From NCBI RefSeq assembly GCF_038397745.1, contig NZ_CP151636.1, forward strand, positions 4,159,099 to 4,223,098: a stretch of DNA of 64,000 bases, given 5' to 3'. Positions 18,122-26,892 of the stretch are shown here, piece by piece. The notes beneath the pieces were generated by a model. It was not told the DNA's origin and did not search any database. It saw only the letters and a list, made by a program, of their open reading frames with translations. This DNA is from Microbacterium sp. LWH11-1.2. GTDB lineage: Bacteria; Actinomycetota; Actinomycetes; Actinomycetales; Microbacteriaceae. The position numbers and the translations under genes were made by a program. Position 1 is the stretch's first letter, and each line of letters starts with the position of its first letter.

Positions 18122-19114
18122 TCAGCTCCGGCGCGCGCGCGAGGCCTTCAGCCAGCCGTCGATGATGTCCCACACGACGATCCCTGCCGTGACGACGCCG
18201 AGGACGACGCTGACCACACGCAGCACCCCGCCCTGCTCGGCGGCACCGGCGTTCGCATTCGCGAGGTCGTCTGCGTGGTTCGTCGCGAGGTAGTCGAGGA
18301 ACTCCGGGTTGACCAGCTGACCCGAGGCGAGCAGGTACAGCGCGGGAACGGCGAAGGCGATGGCCAGTACGGTGTTCACCACGGCGAAGCCGGCGTTCCA
18401 GCGTCCGGCGCGGTAGACGGCGATCGCGAGCAGCAGCTCCGCCGCCATCAGGACGAGCAGCGCCGTCATCCACCACGGCCACAGCTCCGGGTTCAGGATG
18501 GGCAGCGCCTCGCCGTCCGTGCGGACGAAGCCTCGCAGCGCATCCCACAGGATCGCGGCACCCGCTAGCACGAGGAAGATGATCGAGCCGATCATCTCGG
18601 AGAAGCCGGCACGGGTCTCGTAGATCTCCGGCAGCTGGTCGACGCTCCACTCGGTCTCCGGCACCGGCACCGTCCGCTCCAGGATCGCGAAGACGAGCGT
18701 GGTCCAGAAGCCCACGTTCACGATCACCTGGATGATCACGACGACGACCGCGCCGATGGTCTCGCCGATCGTCGCGAATTCCAGGATCTTGGCGATCGTG
18801 ACGCCGAATGCCGCACAGGCGGGAACGATCCAGAGGAGCAGCTTCAGCAGTCGCCACCAGACGAGGAAGTAGCGCGGGCCGATCAGGTGCAGCGGGCGAT
18901 CGGCGTAGCCGGCGGCGAGGACGCCCGGGTCGCCGAGCTCCGTGAGCACGGAGTGCTCGGCGGCCTCGCGCGGCTCGCCCTGCTCGACGCGGGCCTCGAC
19001 GGCGTCGGCGATCGATGCCTCGAGCTCGGCCCGCACATCGGCCTGCGCCGTCGCGGGCAGGCTGCGGATGGTGGCGGTGATGTACCGCTCGGTGAGGGTG
19101 GTCTTGGTAGGCAT
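18122..19114 (-). CDS. HAAS-domain membrane protein partnered with PadR
   Basis: A 330-residue protein. The N-terminal ~80 residues match the HAAS (permease prefix/DUF1700-like) helical domain: LTERYITATIRSLPATAQADVRAELEASI, then EPREAAEHSVLTELGDPGVLAAGYADRP. About six hydrophobic spans follow. Its start lies one base past the padR stop, the common arrangement for HAAS proteins with PadR regulators. The family's role is poorly defined; it probably senses or modifies the membrane. Confidence 0.82.
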   Translation of the reverse strand: MPTKTTLTERYITATIRSLPATAQADVRAELEASIADAVEARVEQGEPREAAEHSVLTELGDPGVLAAGYADRPLHLIGPRYFLVWWRLLKLLLWIVPACAAFGVTIAKILEFATIGETIGAVVVVIIQVIVNVGFWTTLVFAILERTVPVPETEWSVDQLPEIYETRAGFSEMIGSIIFLVLAGAAILWDALRGFVRTDGEALPILNPELWPWWMTALLVLMAAELLLAIAVYRAGRWNAGFAVVNTVLAIAFAVPALYLLASGQLVNPEFLDYLATNHADDLANANAGAAEQGGVLRVVSVVLGVVTAGIVVWDIIDGWLKASRARRS

Positions 19115-19115
19115 G

Positions 19116-19448
19116 TCAGTTCTCCTCTGAGGTGAGGGATGCGATCGCCGTCGTGAGAGATCGCCATTCGTCGGTGAGGGTGTCGGCCAGCCGGACGCCG
19201 GTCTCCGAGGTGCGGTAGAACTTGCGGGGCCTGGCCTCGTCGGTGTTCCACTCGCTCGTCAGGTACTCCTGCTTCTCCAGTCGGCGAAGCAGCGGGTACA
19301 GCGTGTTCGCGTCGGTGGCGAAGCCGCGGCGCTCGAGGTCCTCGAGCAGTCCGTAGCCGTACCCCGCCGTGCGCAGCAGCTGCAGGCAGGCGAGCACGAT
19401 GGTGCCGCGCCTGAGCTCCTGCAGATGTGTGTCGAGCGTCTCGTTCAT
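19116..19448 (-). CDS. PadR-family transcriptional regulator
   Basis: A 110-residue winged-helix protein. It has the PadR pattern LQELRRGTIVLACLQLL, YGYGLLEDLERRGFATDANTLYPLLRRLEKQEYL and KFYRTSETGVRLADTL. It probably represses its own operon with the HAAS partner. TAACGT lies seven bases before the ATG, a leaderless promoter pattern, and CACA/TGTG half-sites surround it. Confidence 0.92.
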   Translation of the reverse strand: MNETLDTHLQELRRGTIVLACLQLLRTAGYGYGLLEDLERRGFATDANTLYPLLRRLEKQEYLTSEWNTDEARPRKFYRTSETGVRLADTLTDEWRSLTTAIASLTSEEN

Positions 19449-19452
19449 GAAT

Positions 19453-19501
19453 CACACGTTACTGTGCGTCACACACCATTGTCAATCACACATTTATGTG
19501 A
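19453..19501. promoter_or_regulatory. Candidate PadR operator cluster between padR and menC
   Basis: CACA-N6-TGTG at 19453-19466 covers the minus-strand -10 box, and TCACA-N6-TGTGA at 19486-19501 lies just upstream. Further CACAC half-sites are between them. The segment is AT-rich relative to its surroundings. Repeated CACA/TGTG dyads overlapping the promoter fit autorepression by PadR. Confidence 0.5.
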
Positions 19502-19590
19502 GGGCTCCCGTGACAGTTCTGGCGGGTGTCTCCATCCACGACCCGCCACAGCTGCCACGGGAACGAGAAGCATGGGGGCACAATGGGGTC

Positions 19591-20568
19591 ATGCTCCCCC
19601 CGCTCGCAGACCTCCTCGCTTCCGCCCGCGTCGCCTCGCTCCCGATGCACACCCGCTTCCGCGGCGTCGACACGCGGGAGGCGCTCCTGTTCGAGGGGCC
19701 GGAGGGGTGGGCCGAGTTCTCCCCCTTCGTGGAGTACGACGATGCGGAGGCCGCGAGCTGGCTCGCCGCCGCCATCGATTTCGGCTGGCATCCCCAGCCC
19801 GCGCCGCTGCGCGATCGAGTACGCGTGAACGCGACGATCCCCGCGATCCCGGCGGAGCGCGTCGCCGAGGTCCTGGCGCGCTTCGCCGGATGCCGGACGG
19901 CGAAGGTGAAGGTCGCCGAGCCCGGCCAGACGCTCGCGGACGACGTCGCCCGGGTGCGCGCAGTGCGGGAGGCGATGGGCCCGGAGGGTCGCATCCGCGT
20001 GGACGCGAACGGGATGTGGAACGTCGACGAGGCCGAGCACGCGGTGCACGCCCTGAACGAATTCGACCTCGAGTACGTCGAGCAGCCGTGCGCGACCGTG
20101 CCGGAGCTCGCCGACCTGCGCAAGCGGGTGAAGTACATGGGCATCCCGGTCGCCGCTGACGAGAGCGTGCGAAAGTCGTCCGATCCGCTCGCCGTCGCCC
20201 GCGCCCGCGCCGCAGACATCCTGGTGATCAAGGCGCAACCGCTGGGCGGAGTGACGCACGCACTGCAGATCGTGACGGCCGCCGGTCTCCCCGTCGTCGT
20301 GTCGAGCGCACTCGACACCGCGATCGGCCTGTCACAGGGCGCCGCCCTCGCGGCTGCTCTCCCGAACCTGGACTACGACTGCGGACTCGGCACCTCGTCG
20401 CTCTTCCTCGATGATGTCGCCGACCTGCGCCCTGTCGATGGCGCGATCCCCGTCGGCCGGGTGACGCCGGATGCCGCAGCGCTCACGCGCCTGGCCGCCT
20501 CGGCCGAGCGCCGCGACTGGTGGCTGGCCCGACTCGAGCGCTGCCACGGAGTGCTCGCCGAGGCCTGA
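19591..20568 (+). CDS. menC: o-Succinylbenzoate synthase (MenC)
   Basis: A 325-residue enolase-superfamily enzyme that dehydrates SHCHC to o-succinylbenzoate for menaquinone. Catalytic residues are visible: Lys in AKVKVAEPG, metal ligands in RVDANGMW, EQPC and AADES, and the second Lys in VIKAQPLGG. The ATG at 19591 is chosen over upstream in-frame starts because CACAAT lies six bases before it and the N-terminus then matches the family. It is divergent from the padR operon and convergent with the tetR gene, six bases away. Confidence 0.92.
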   Translation: MLPPLADLLASARVASLPMHTRFRGVDTREALLFEGPEGWAEFSPFVEYDDAEAASWLAAAIDFGWHPQPAPLRDRVRVNATIPAIPAERVAEVLARFAGCRTAKVKVAEPGQTLADDVARVRAVREAMGPEGRIRVDANGMWNVDEAEHAVHALNEFDLEYVEQPCATVPELADLRKRVKYMGIPVAADESVRKSSDPLAVARARAADILVIKAQPLGGVTHALQIVTAAGLPVVVSSALDTAIGLSQGAALAAALPNLDYDCGLGTSSLFLDDVADLRPVDGAIPVGRVTPDAAALTRLAASAERRDWWLARLERCHGVLAEA

Positions 20569-20574
20569 GCCGGC

Positions 20575-21198
20575 TCAGCCCTCGATGAGCAGCTGCACCA
20601 GCCGGCCGAGCTCTTCGCTCCCGGAGTGGCGGAGCTTCTCGTCGTCCTGGCCGGCCATCGCACCGCGGACGGTCATGCCCTCCCAGACGATCATGAGCAT
20701 GCGGGCCGCGACGTCGGCCGGCAGTCGCAGCTTCAGCCGCCCCGCCGCGACGATGTCCTCGACGATCTGCGCGATGCTCGCGACCATCTCGCGCTCCTGC
20801 GCCAGGTAGGCGATGCCGAACTGCTCGTCGCGCAGGGCACGGATGCGGATCTCGCTCATCAGCATCACCCCGAGGCGATCATCGCCCCCGAGCTCCATGA
20901 CCTGCTGCACCAGGTCGATGGGGTCGCAGCCTTCGGCGAGCGCGCCCTCTGCCGTCATCTCCTCGACCCGGGTGCGGACCGCGTTCACGCGCACCTCGGC
21001 CACACTGGCCGTGAGCATGAGGAACAGCTCGTCCTTCGACTCGAAGTTGGAGTAGAAAGCGCCGCGAGTGAAACCGGCGCGCTCGCAGACGGCCTCGACG
21101 GAGGCGCCGTCGAGGCCGACCTCGGCGAAGACCTGTGCCGCCGCCTCGAGGAGTCGGGCACGCGTGTTCTCCCGACTGCGGGTTGCGGGTGTCGTCAT
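20575..21198 (-). CDS. TetR-family regulator of the MMPL exporter
   Basis: A 207-residue TetR protein. The HTH reads RARLLEAAAQVFAEVGLDGASVEAVCERAGFTRGAFYSNFESKDELF, in residues 12-58. The ligand-binding domain is variable. ATG at 21198 has AGGAGG six bases upstream, which decides the start against a longer open frame. Divergent from the MMPL gene, with two palindromes between them, so it is the likely repressor of that operon. Confidence 0.92.
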   Translation of the reverse strand: MTTPATRSRENTRARLLEAAAQVFAEVGLDGASVEAVCERAGFTRGAFYSNFESKDELFLMLTASVAEVRVNAVRTRVEEMTAEGALAEGCDPIDLVQQVMELGGDDRLGVMLMSEIRIRALRDEQFGIAYLAQEREMVASIAQIVEDIVAAGRLKLRLPADVAARMLMIVWEGMTVRGAMAGQDDEKLRHSGSEELGRLVQLLIEG

Positions 21199-21272
21199 CG
21201 AAACCTCCTGACCCTTCACTCTCGCATGATTCACACCCCGCACACAGACTCCAGCGGGCGGGTCACTTTACG

Positions 21273-21302
21273 ATACATCTATGTATTGAGTACACCTGTG
21301 TA
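21273..21302. promoter_or_regulatory. Two adjacent perfect palindromes between tetR and the MMPL gene
   Basis: ATACATCTATGTAT at 21273-21286 and TACACCTGTGTA at 21291-21302 are each perfect dyads with a central CT, and their centres lie 17 bp apart. They are 28-57 bp upstream of the MMPL start. This looks like a paired TetR operator covering the MMPL promoter. Confidence 0.7.
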
Positions 21303-21329
21303 TCCAATCGGCATCTCTCGGAGGAACGC

Positions 21330-24101
21330 GTGTCCACTCTCCTGTCCTCGCTCGGTCGCTGGTCCTATCGGCATCCGTGGCGTGTCCTCGTCTCCTGGCT
21401 CCTCGCGCTCGGCATCGCCGGGGCGGGCGCCCTGGTCCTCGGTGCCGGAACGGACAACTCGTTCTCGATCCCCGGCACCGAATCGCAGGCCGGTCTCGAG
21501 CAGCTGTCGCGCTCGTTCCCCCAGGTGAGCGGCACCAGCGCGCAGATCATCGTGGTCGCCGCCGACGGCGACAAGGTCACCGACGACGACTATCGCGACG
21601 AGATCGAGCAGTCCATCGGCGAGATGGAAGACCTCGACGGCGTGCTCGCGGCCAACTCGCCCTACGACGAGATGGTCAGCGGCATGATCAACGACGACGA
21701 GACCGCCGCGATCGTGCGGCTGCAGTTCGACGGCGAATCCACCGACGTCTCGGACGAGACGAAGGACTCCCTGCGGGCGGTGTCCGATGAGCTCGGCGAA
21801 GCGCTCCCCGACGGCGCGCAGACAGCGCTCGGCGGCGACCTCTTCGCCACATCGATCCCCGGCCTGACGCTCACCGAGGCGGTCGGGCTGCTGATCGCGC
21901 TGCTCGTGCTGATCGTGACGTTCCGCTCCTTCGTCGTCGCCGGGCTCCCCCTCCTCACGGCGGTCCTCGGCGTCGGCATCTCGATGGCCGGCATCTTCGC
22001 GGCCACCGCGTTCGCCACCGTCTCCTCCACCACCCCGCTTCTGGCACTCATGCTCGGCCTCGCGGTCGGCATCGACTACGCGCTGTTCATCATGGCCCGG
22101 CATCAGGACCAGGTGCGCGACGGCGTCGATCCCGAGGAATCCGCGGCCAGAGCCGTCGGCACGGCCGGATCTGCTGTCGTTTTCGCCGGCGTCACGGTGC
22201 TCATCGCCCTGATCGGTCTCGGATTCGCGGGCATTCCGTTCCTCACGACCATGGGCATCGCGGCATCCGTCGCGGTGGCCATCGCGGTCGCGATCGCGGT
22301 CACTCTCACTCCGGCACTGCTCGGCTTCATGAAGGGCAAGGTCGTCGGCCGCCCGCGCCGCGCACCCAAGCCCAAGAAGGGACAGAAGGTCGCCGCTCCG
22401 CGTCGCGGGTTCAGCGACCGCTGGGTCGGCGGCGTCACCAAGCATCCCGTCCTGGTCTCGCTCGCCGTGGTGATCGGGCTCGGCATCGTGGCAGTGCCCG
22501 CGCTCAGCCTGAACCTGGCCCTCCCCAACGCCGGCGTGCTGCCGAAGGACTCCGAGGCGCGCCAGAGCTACGATCTCGTCGGCGAGGAGTTCGGGCCCGG
22601 TTTCAACGGTCCCCTGATCCTCACCGGAACCATCGTCACCTCGACCGATCCGCTCACGCTCATGGAGGATCTCGGGGACGCCGTCGCCGACATCCCCGGC
22701 GTCAAGGAAGTCGCCCTCGCGACCCCCAATGAGACCGCCGACACCGGCATCGTGCAGATCATCCCGGAGACGGCACCCGACGATCCTGCGACGGCCGACC
22801 TCGTGCGCGAACTCCGGTCTCACCACGACGAGTGGCTCGACGAATTCGGGATCGACCTCAAGGTCACCGGCTTCACGGCCGTCGGCATCGACATCTCCGA
22901 TCAGCTCGGCAACGCCCTCCTGCCGTTCGGCATCTTCGTGATCGGGCTCTCGCTGATCCTGCTCACGATCGTGTTCCGCTCGCTCTGGGTGCCGATCACC
23001 GCCGCCCTCGGCTACCTGCTCTCGATCGTCGCCGCATTCGGCGTCGTCGGCGCGGTCTTCGAATGGGGCTGGTTCGCCGATCTCCTCCATGTCGCCAAGG
23101 TCGGCCCCATCATCAGCTTCATGCCGATCATCCTGATGGGCGTGCTGTTCGGCCTGGCCATGGACTACCAGGTGTTCCTCGTCTCCCGCATGCGCGAGGA
23201 CTTCGTGCACGATCCCGCCTCGAAAAGCCCCGATCGCGCGACCCGTCGTGCCGCCGCCCTCCGCGCCGTGCGCAGCGGATTCACCGGCTCGGCGAAGGTC
23301 GTCACGGCCGCAGGGCTCATCATGTTCGCGGTGTTCGTCGCATTCGTCCCCGAGGGCGACTCGTCACTCAAGCCCATCGCCCTCGGCCTCGCGGCCGGCA
23401 TCGCGATCGACGCCTTCCTCGTGCGCATGACCCTGATCCCCGCGCTGATGGCCATCCTCGGCGAGCGCGCCTGGGAGATCCCGACCTGGCTGGAGAAGAT
23501 CCTCCCCCGCGTCGACATCGAGGGCGAGGCCGTCGAACGCGAGCGCCACCTGTCCGAGTGGCCCGGCGACGGCTCCGTCGTGGCAGCGGACGACCTGGTG
23601 ATCAGCGCGGACGCGCCGGTCATCGAAGGCCTGACGGTGCGCATCCTCGAGGGCGGCGCCGTGGTCGCGACCGGAAGCGACGCGCGCACCCGCCGCGCTC
23701 TGGCGCTCACGATCGCCGGCCGCATCGCCCCGAGCGACGGGCGTCTCCGGGTCGGCGGCCACCTGCTCCCCGGCCGCGCGGCCTGGGTGCGCTCGCACGT
23801 CGGGTGCGTGCTCGTCGACGATGCGGATGCCGCGCTCGACGATCTCGCCGAAGCCCTGCGGGGCACCTCCGCGGTCGTGGTGATCGACGGCCTCGACCGG
23901 CTCACGGGCGGCCAGCGCGACCAGGCGGCAGCGATGCTCCGGGATGCCGCGGCCTCACGGCCCCTCGCCGTCTTCGCGACCGCTGCCGATGCCGCATCGG
24001 CCCGCACGACTCTCGCCGAGGCCGGCTGGCCCGACGCCGACACACTCGACACGCGCGCTCCGCGCCGAATCGCCGCAGAATCCACCGAGGTGACCGCATG
24101 A
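21330..24101 (+). CDS. MMPL-family transporter with C-terminal degenerate ABC-ATPase-like domain
   Basis: A 923-residue RND-superfamily exporter. Two MMPL halves each have an extracellular loop and five or six membrane spans. Typical segments are LALMLGLAVGIDYALFIMARHQDQ in half one and PIILMGVLFGLAMDYQVFLVSRMRED in half two. It probably moves lipids or drugs outward using proton force. After the last span, about residues 740-923 form an added cytoplasmic domain. There VVATGSDARTRRALALTIAG resembles a Walker A region without its Lys, VVVIDGLDRL resembles Walker B, and LTGGQRDQ an ABC signature. The GTG start at 21330 has GGAGGAA upstream. The end overlaps the YhgE/Pip gene as ATGA. Confidence 0.88.
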   Translation: MSTLLSSLGRWSYRHPWRVLVSWLLALGIAGAGALVLGAGTDNSFSIPGTESQAGLEQLSRSFPQVSGTSAQIIVVAADGDKVTDDDYRDEIEQSIGEMEDLDGVLAANSPYDEMVSGMINDDETAAIVRLQFDGESTDVSDETKDSLRAVSDELGEALPDGAQTALGGDLFATSIPGLTLTEAVGLLIALLVLIVTFRSFVVAGLPLLTAVLGVGISMAGIFAATAFATVSSTTPLLALMLGLAVGIDYALFIMARHQDQVRDGVDPEESAARAVGTAGSAVVFAGVTVLIALIGLGFAGIPFLTTMGIAASVAVAIAVAIAVTLTPALLGFMKGKVVGRPRRAPKPKKGQKVAAPRRGFSDRWVGGVTKHPVLVSLAVVIGLGIVAVPALSLNLALPNAGVLPKDSEARQSYDLVGEEFGPGFNGPLILTGTIVTSTDPLTLMEDLGDAVADIPGVKEVALATPNETADTGIVQIIPETAPDDPATADLVRELRSHHDEWLDEFGIDLKVTGFTAVGIDISDQLGNALLPFGIFVIGLSLILLTIVFRSLWVPITAALGYLLSIVAAFGVVGAVFEWGWFADLLHVAKVGPIISFMPIILMGVLFGLAMDYQVFLVSRMREDFVHDPASKSPDRATRRAAALRAVRSGFTGSAKVVTAAGLIMFAVFVAFVPEGDSSLKPIALGLAAGIAIDAFLVRMTLIPALMAILGERAWEIPTWLEKILPRVDIEGEAVERERHLSEWPGDGSVVAADDLVISADAPVIEGLTVRILEGGAVVATGSDARTRRALALTIAGRIAPSDGRLRVGGHLLPGRAAWVRSHVGCVLVDDADAALDDLAEALRGTSAVVVIDGLDRLTGGQRDQAAAMLRDAAASRPLAVFATAADAASARTTLAEAGWPDADTLDTRAPRRIAAESTEVTA

Positions 24102-26068
24102 CACTCCCCATCGAGCGCGCCCGCTCCCGCAAGCCGGTCACGTGGCTGACCATCCTCGGCATCCTGCTCCTGCCGGCGGCCGTCGGCGGCATCCTCGTCG
24201 CGGCGCTGCAGAACCCGACCGAGCGGCTCGACTCCATGACGGCGGCGATCGTGAACCTGGATGAGCCTGTCACGATCGACGACCAGCTCACGCCCCTCGG
24301 GCGTCAGCTGGCCTCGGGACTCGTGGAGGGCTCTGACGAGCTCGACTCGAACCTCACCTGGGTCATCTCGAACGAGGACGACGCGAAGGAAGGGCTGGCC
24401 GACGGCACCTACCAGGCCGTCATCACGATTCCCGAGGACTTCTCCGCGGCGGCGACCTCCGCGGGGCAGGCCGTCGCCGACGGCGGAGGGGATGCCGAGA
24501 AGGCCACCATCACGGTGACCACCCCCGACGACGGCCTCGTCGCCGACGACCTCATCACCGGTCAGATCGCGAACGTCGCCGCATCGACCATGGGAACCAT
24601 GCTCACCGAGGCGACGACCGACAACATCCTCGTCGGCTTCACCACGATCGGCGATCAGATCGGCGAGGCAGCCGACGGCGCCGTCGAACTCGCCACCGGC
24701 GCCCGATCGGCCGCCGACGGCGCGGCCGCCATCCCCGACGGCGCCACGCAGCTCGCCTCCGGGGCGAGCCAGCTCGCGACGGGGGCGTCGTCGTTGGCCT
24801 CCGGGCTCGACACCATCGCGGGCAAGACGCGCGAAGCGGCCACCGGCGCCGGGCAGATCGGCGCCGGACTCACGAGCGGAGCTGCAGCTCTGGAGCAGAA
24901 CGTCGGAGGCATGAACCAGCTCGTCGGAGCGATCCAGGCAGGTTCCGCTTCCGCGGGATCGGCGGCGACGCAGTCGGCCGATCTGGCCCAGCGTCTCGGC
25001 GAGATGGCGGCTGCCTGCGTCCCCGCCACGAACGGACAGGCGATGTGCGATGAGCTCTCCGCGGCAGCCGCGGATGCCGGCGTCGCCGCGGAGTCCGCCG
25101 GCACCGCATCCGGAGTGCTGAACAGCGACCTGGTCGCCCCCGGTGTCGCCGCGATTCCCGGAACCTTCAGCACTCTCGCGGCGAGCATGTCTCAGGCCGG
25201 CGCCGGCGCCACGCAGCTCGCGGGCGGGTTGAACCAGCTCGCCGGTGAGGGCATCGACCAGTCCGCGGCCGGTGCGCGCTCGCTGTCGTCCGGTGCGACC
25301 CAGCTGTCGGGCGGCGCGACCGAGCTCGCCACCGGCACGTCCGAGCTCGCCACAGGACTGGACACCCTCGCGACCGGCACCGGCGATCTCGCCGGCGGCC
25401 TGCGCACCGCGGCCGAGTCCCTCCCCTCGTTCAGCGATGAGGAGTCGACGTCGCTCGCCTCGGTGATCGCCGACCCGGTGTCGACGAACTCGTCGATGAA
25501 CACCATCTTCGGCCCGACCGCGATCCCGCTGCTCGCGGCCGTGGTGCTGTGGTTCGGCGGATTCGCGTCGTTCCTGGTGATGCGCGCGCACACGGCCCGC
25601 ACTCTGACCTCGCGGCGTCCGTCGGCCGCCCTGACGCTGCGCGCGTTCGCTCCGGCCGCACTGATCGGTGCGGGCCAGGGCCTGCTCGTCTCGCTGGTCG
25701 TGCAGATCATCGCCAGCTACGACGCCGCCGCGTGGTGGGCGTTCGCGGGCACCGCGGTGCTCGCCGGGATCGTGTTCGCCGCCGTGAACCAGGCGCTCGT
25801 CGCGCTCTTCGGCGGCACGGGGCGCTGGATCGCCGCCCTGGTCGGCGTCCTCGCGGTCGCGACGGGACTCATCTCCACGGTTCCCGACTGGCTCGCCGGT
25901 CTCGGAGCCGCCCTGCCGACGGCTCCGGCCTTCGCGGGCCTGATCGCGGGCAACGGCTCGGCGATCGCGGCGCTGGTCGTGTGGGGCGTGCTGTCCCTCG
26001 TCGCGACGACGCTCGCGGTGACCCTGCGCCGCACGACCTCGGCGAAGGCGGTCCTCGCCACCGCTTAG
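24098..26068 (+). CDS. YhgE/Pip-domain membrane protein
   Basis: A 656-residue protein. One N-terminal membrane span (about 15-38) is followed by the YhgE/Pip N-terminal domain with AAIVNLDEPV and a large extracellular region. This region is rich in Ala, Gly and Ser with heptad-like runs such as GATQLASGASQLATGASSLASG, which probably form a long helical stalk. The C-terminal ~180 residues contain about five hydrophobic spans, beginning TAIPLLAAVVLWFGG. Pip proteins act as phage receptors in lactococci, and YhgE homologues occur with secretion or export systems. The ATGA overlap with the MMPL gene suggests a joint export complex (inference). Confidence 0.85.
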   Translation: MTLPIERARSRKPVTWLTILGILLLPAAVGGILVAALQNPTERLDSMTAAIVNLDEPVTIDDQLTPLGRQLASGLVEGSDELDSNLTWVISNEDDAKEGLADGTYQAVITIPEDFSAAATSAGQAVADGGGDAEKATITVTTPDDGLVADDLITGQIANVAASTMGTMLTEATTDNILVGFTTIGDQIGEAADGAVELATGARSAADGAAAIPDGATQLASGASQLATGASSLASGLDTIAGKTREAATGAGQIGAGLTSGAAALEQNVGGMNQLVGAIQAGSASAGSAATQSADLAQRLGEMAAACVPATNGQAMCDELSAAAADAGVAAESAGTASGVLNSDLVAPGVAAIPGTFSTLAASMSQAGAGATQLAGGLNQLAGEGIDQSAAGARSLSSGATQLSGGATELATGTSELATGLDTLATGTGDLAGGLRTAAESLPSFSDEESTSLASVIADPVSTNSSMNTIFGPTAIPLLAAVVLWFGGFASFLVMRAHTARTLTSRRPSAALTLRAFAPAALIGAGQGLLVSLVVQIIASYDAAAWWAFAGTAVLAGIVFAAVNQALVALFGGTGRWIAALVGVLAVATGLISTVPDWLAGLGAALPTAPAFAGLIAGNGSAIAALVVWGVLSLVATTLAVTLRRTTSAKAVLATA

Positions 26069-26090
26069 CCCCGGCACCCCCACCGCACGA

Positions 26091-26160
26091 CTTCGGAGAT
26101 CGGCCTCGACTCGCCGAGAATCGCCCCTCGAACACGGCGAGTCGGGCCGCAGCTCCGAAG
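26091..26160. repeat. Nested intergenic inverted repeat
   Basis: CTTCGGAG at 26091-26098 pairs with CTCCGAAG at 26153-26160. Inside, GGCC pairs with GGCC, and CGACTCGCCG at 26107-26116 pairs with CGGCGAGTCG at 26135-26144. It begins 22 bp after the YhgE/Pip stop and may act as its terminator. Confidence 0.6.
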
Positions 26161-26200
26161 CCGTGCCCGGGATCGCACGTGTTCGGCGTACGCTCGCGTC

Positions 26201-26791
26201 ATGCGCCGACCGTTCATGGACACGCCCGACCAGCTCGCCTCACTGGAGGGTCAGCAGTACCTCGTGCTGCGTCCGACGCTCGGCGTCGCCTCCCTCTTCC
26301 GAGAGGTGCAGGATGCCGCGCTCGCGCGTTTCGGCGGTGAGATCCGGCATCCGCACACCGAGCATGCGACGCTGCGCGCGTTCTTCGAGCCGGACCGTCG
26401 GGCGGAGCTCGGCGCGCTGATCCGCCGGTGGGCGGCGGACCAGCCCCCGATCGAGGTCACGGCCGAGGCGATCGACGCGTTCCCCGCACCGTGGCAGGTT
26501 CTGATCGTGCGTCTCGCACGCACACCCTCCCTCGTCGCGGCCTATGCGAGCCTCTCCGCGGCCCTGGCGGGCACCGACTTCCGACGGCTCGACGAGCTCA
26601 GCGTCGACGACTGGACGTTCCATCTCTCCGTCGTCTACGGCAGGTCACTCGAGCCTGCGGTGTGGGAGGAGTTCCGTCAGACGTCGGTGAGCGAGCTCGG
26701 ACGCACACCCACCGAGACGATCGCCGAGGCGGAACTGGTCTGGTACCAGGACGGCGCCGAGCACGCGGAGCTCATCCCCCTCGGCGGCTGA
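26201..26791 (+). CDS. 2H phosphoesterase / 2'-5' RNA ligase-like protein
   Basis: A 196-residue protein with the two HxTx-type motifs of the 2H superfamily: HATL (in TEHATLRAFFEP) at about residues 53-56 and HLSV (in TFHLSVVYG). Separation of about 90 residues fits the bilobal fold. Family members act on 2',3'-cyclic or 2'-5' phosphodiester bonds; the substrate here is unknown. TACGCT lies six bases before the ATG at 26201, so the start is probably leaderless. Confidence 0.75.
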   Translation: MRRPFMDTPDQLASLEGQQYLVLRPTLGVASLFREVQDAALARFGGEIRHPHTEHATLRAFFEPDRRAELGALIRRWAADQPPIEVTAEAIDAFPAPWQVLIVRLARTPSLVAAYASLSAALAGTDFRRLDELSVDDWTFHLSVVYGRSLEPAVWEEFRQTSVSELGRTPTETIAEAELVWYQDGAEHAELIPLGG

Positions 26792-26822
26792 AGCCTGGGA
26801 ACCCCAGACCCTTCGCGGAGCA

Positions 26823-26883
26823 CTCGGCGCGTCCCCGCTCGACACGCCGAGGCGACGGCATCCGCTCTCCGTTCTCCGAGAGC
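26823..26883. terminator. Two stem-loops between convergent genes
   Basis: CTCGGCG at 26823-26829 pairs with CGCCGAG at 26845-26851. GCTCTC at 26864-26869 pairs with GAGAGC at 26878-26883. They occupy most of the 101-bp gap between the 2H gene and ccsB, and probably terminate transcription from both sides. Confidence 0.6.
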
Positions 26884-26892
26884 GAGCCGGAC

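Noticed and set aside
21279..23210. 643-codon minus-strand frame opposite the MMPL gene
   Set aside because: It is low-complexity Asp/Glu/Arg/Gly sequence mirroring the transporter codons, with no start context or family match.
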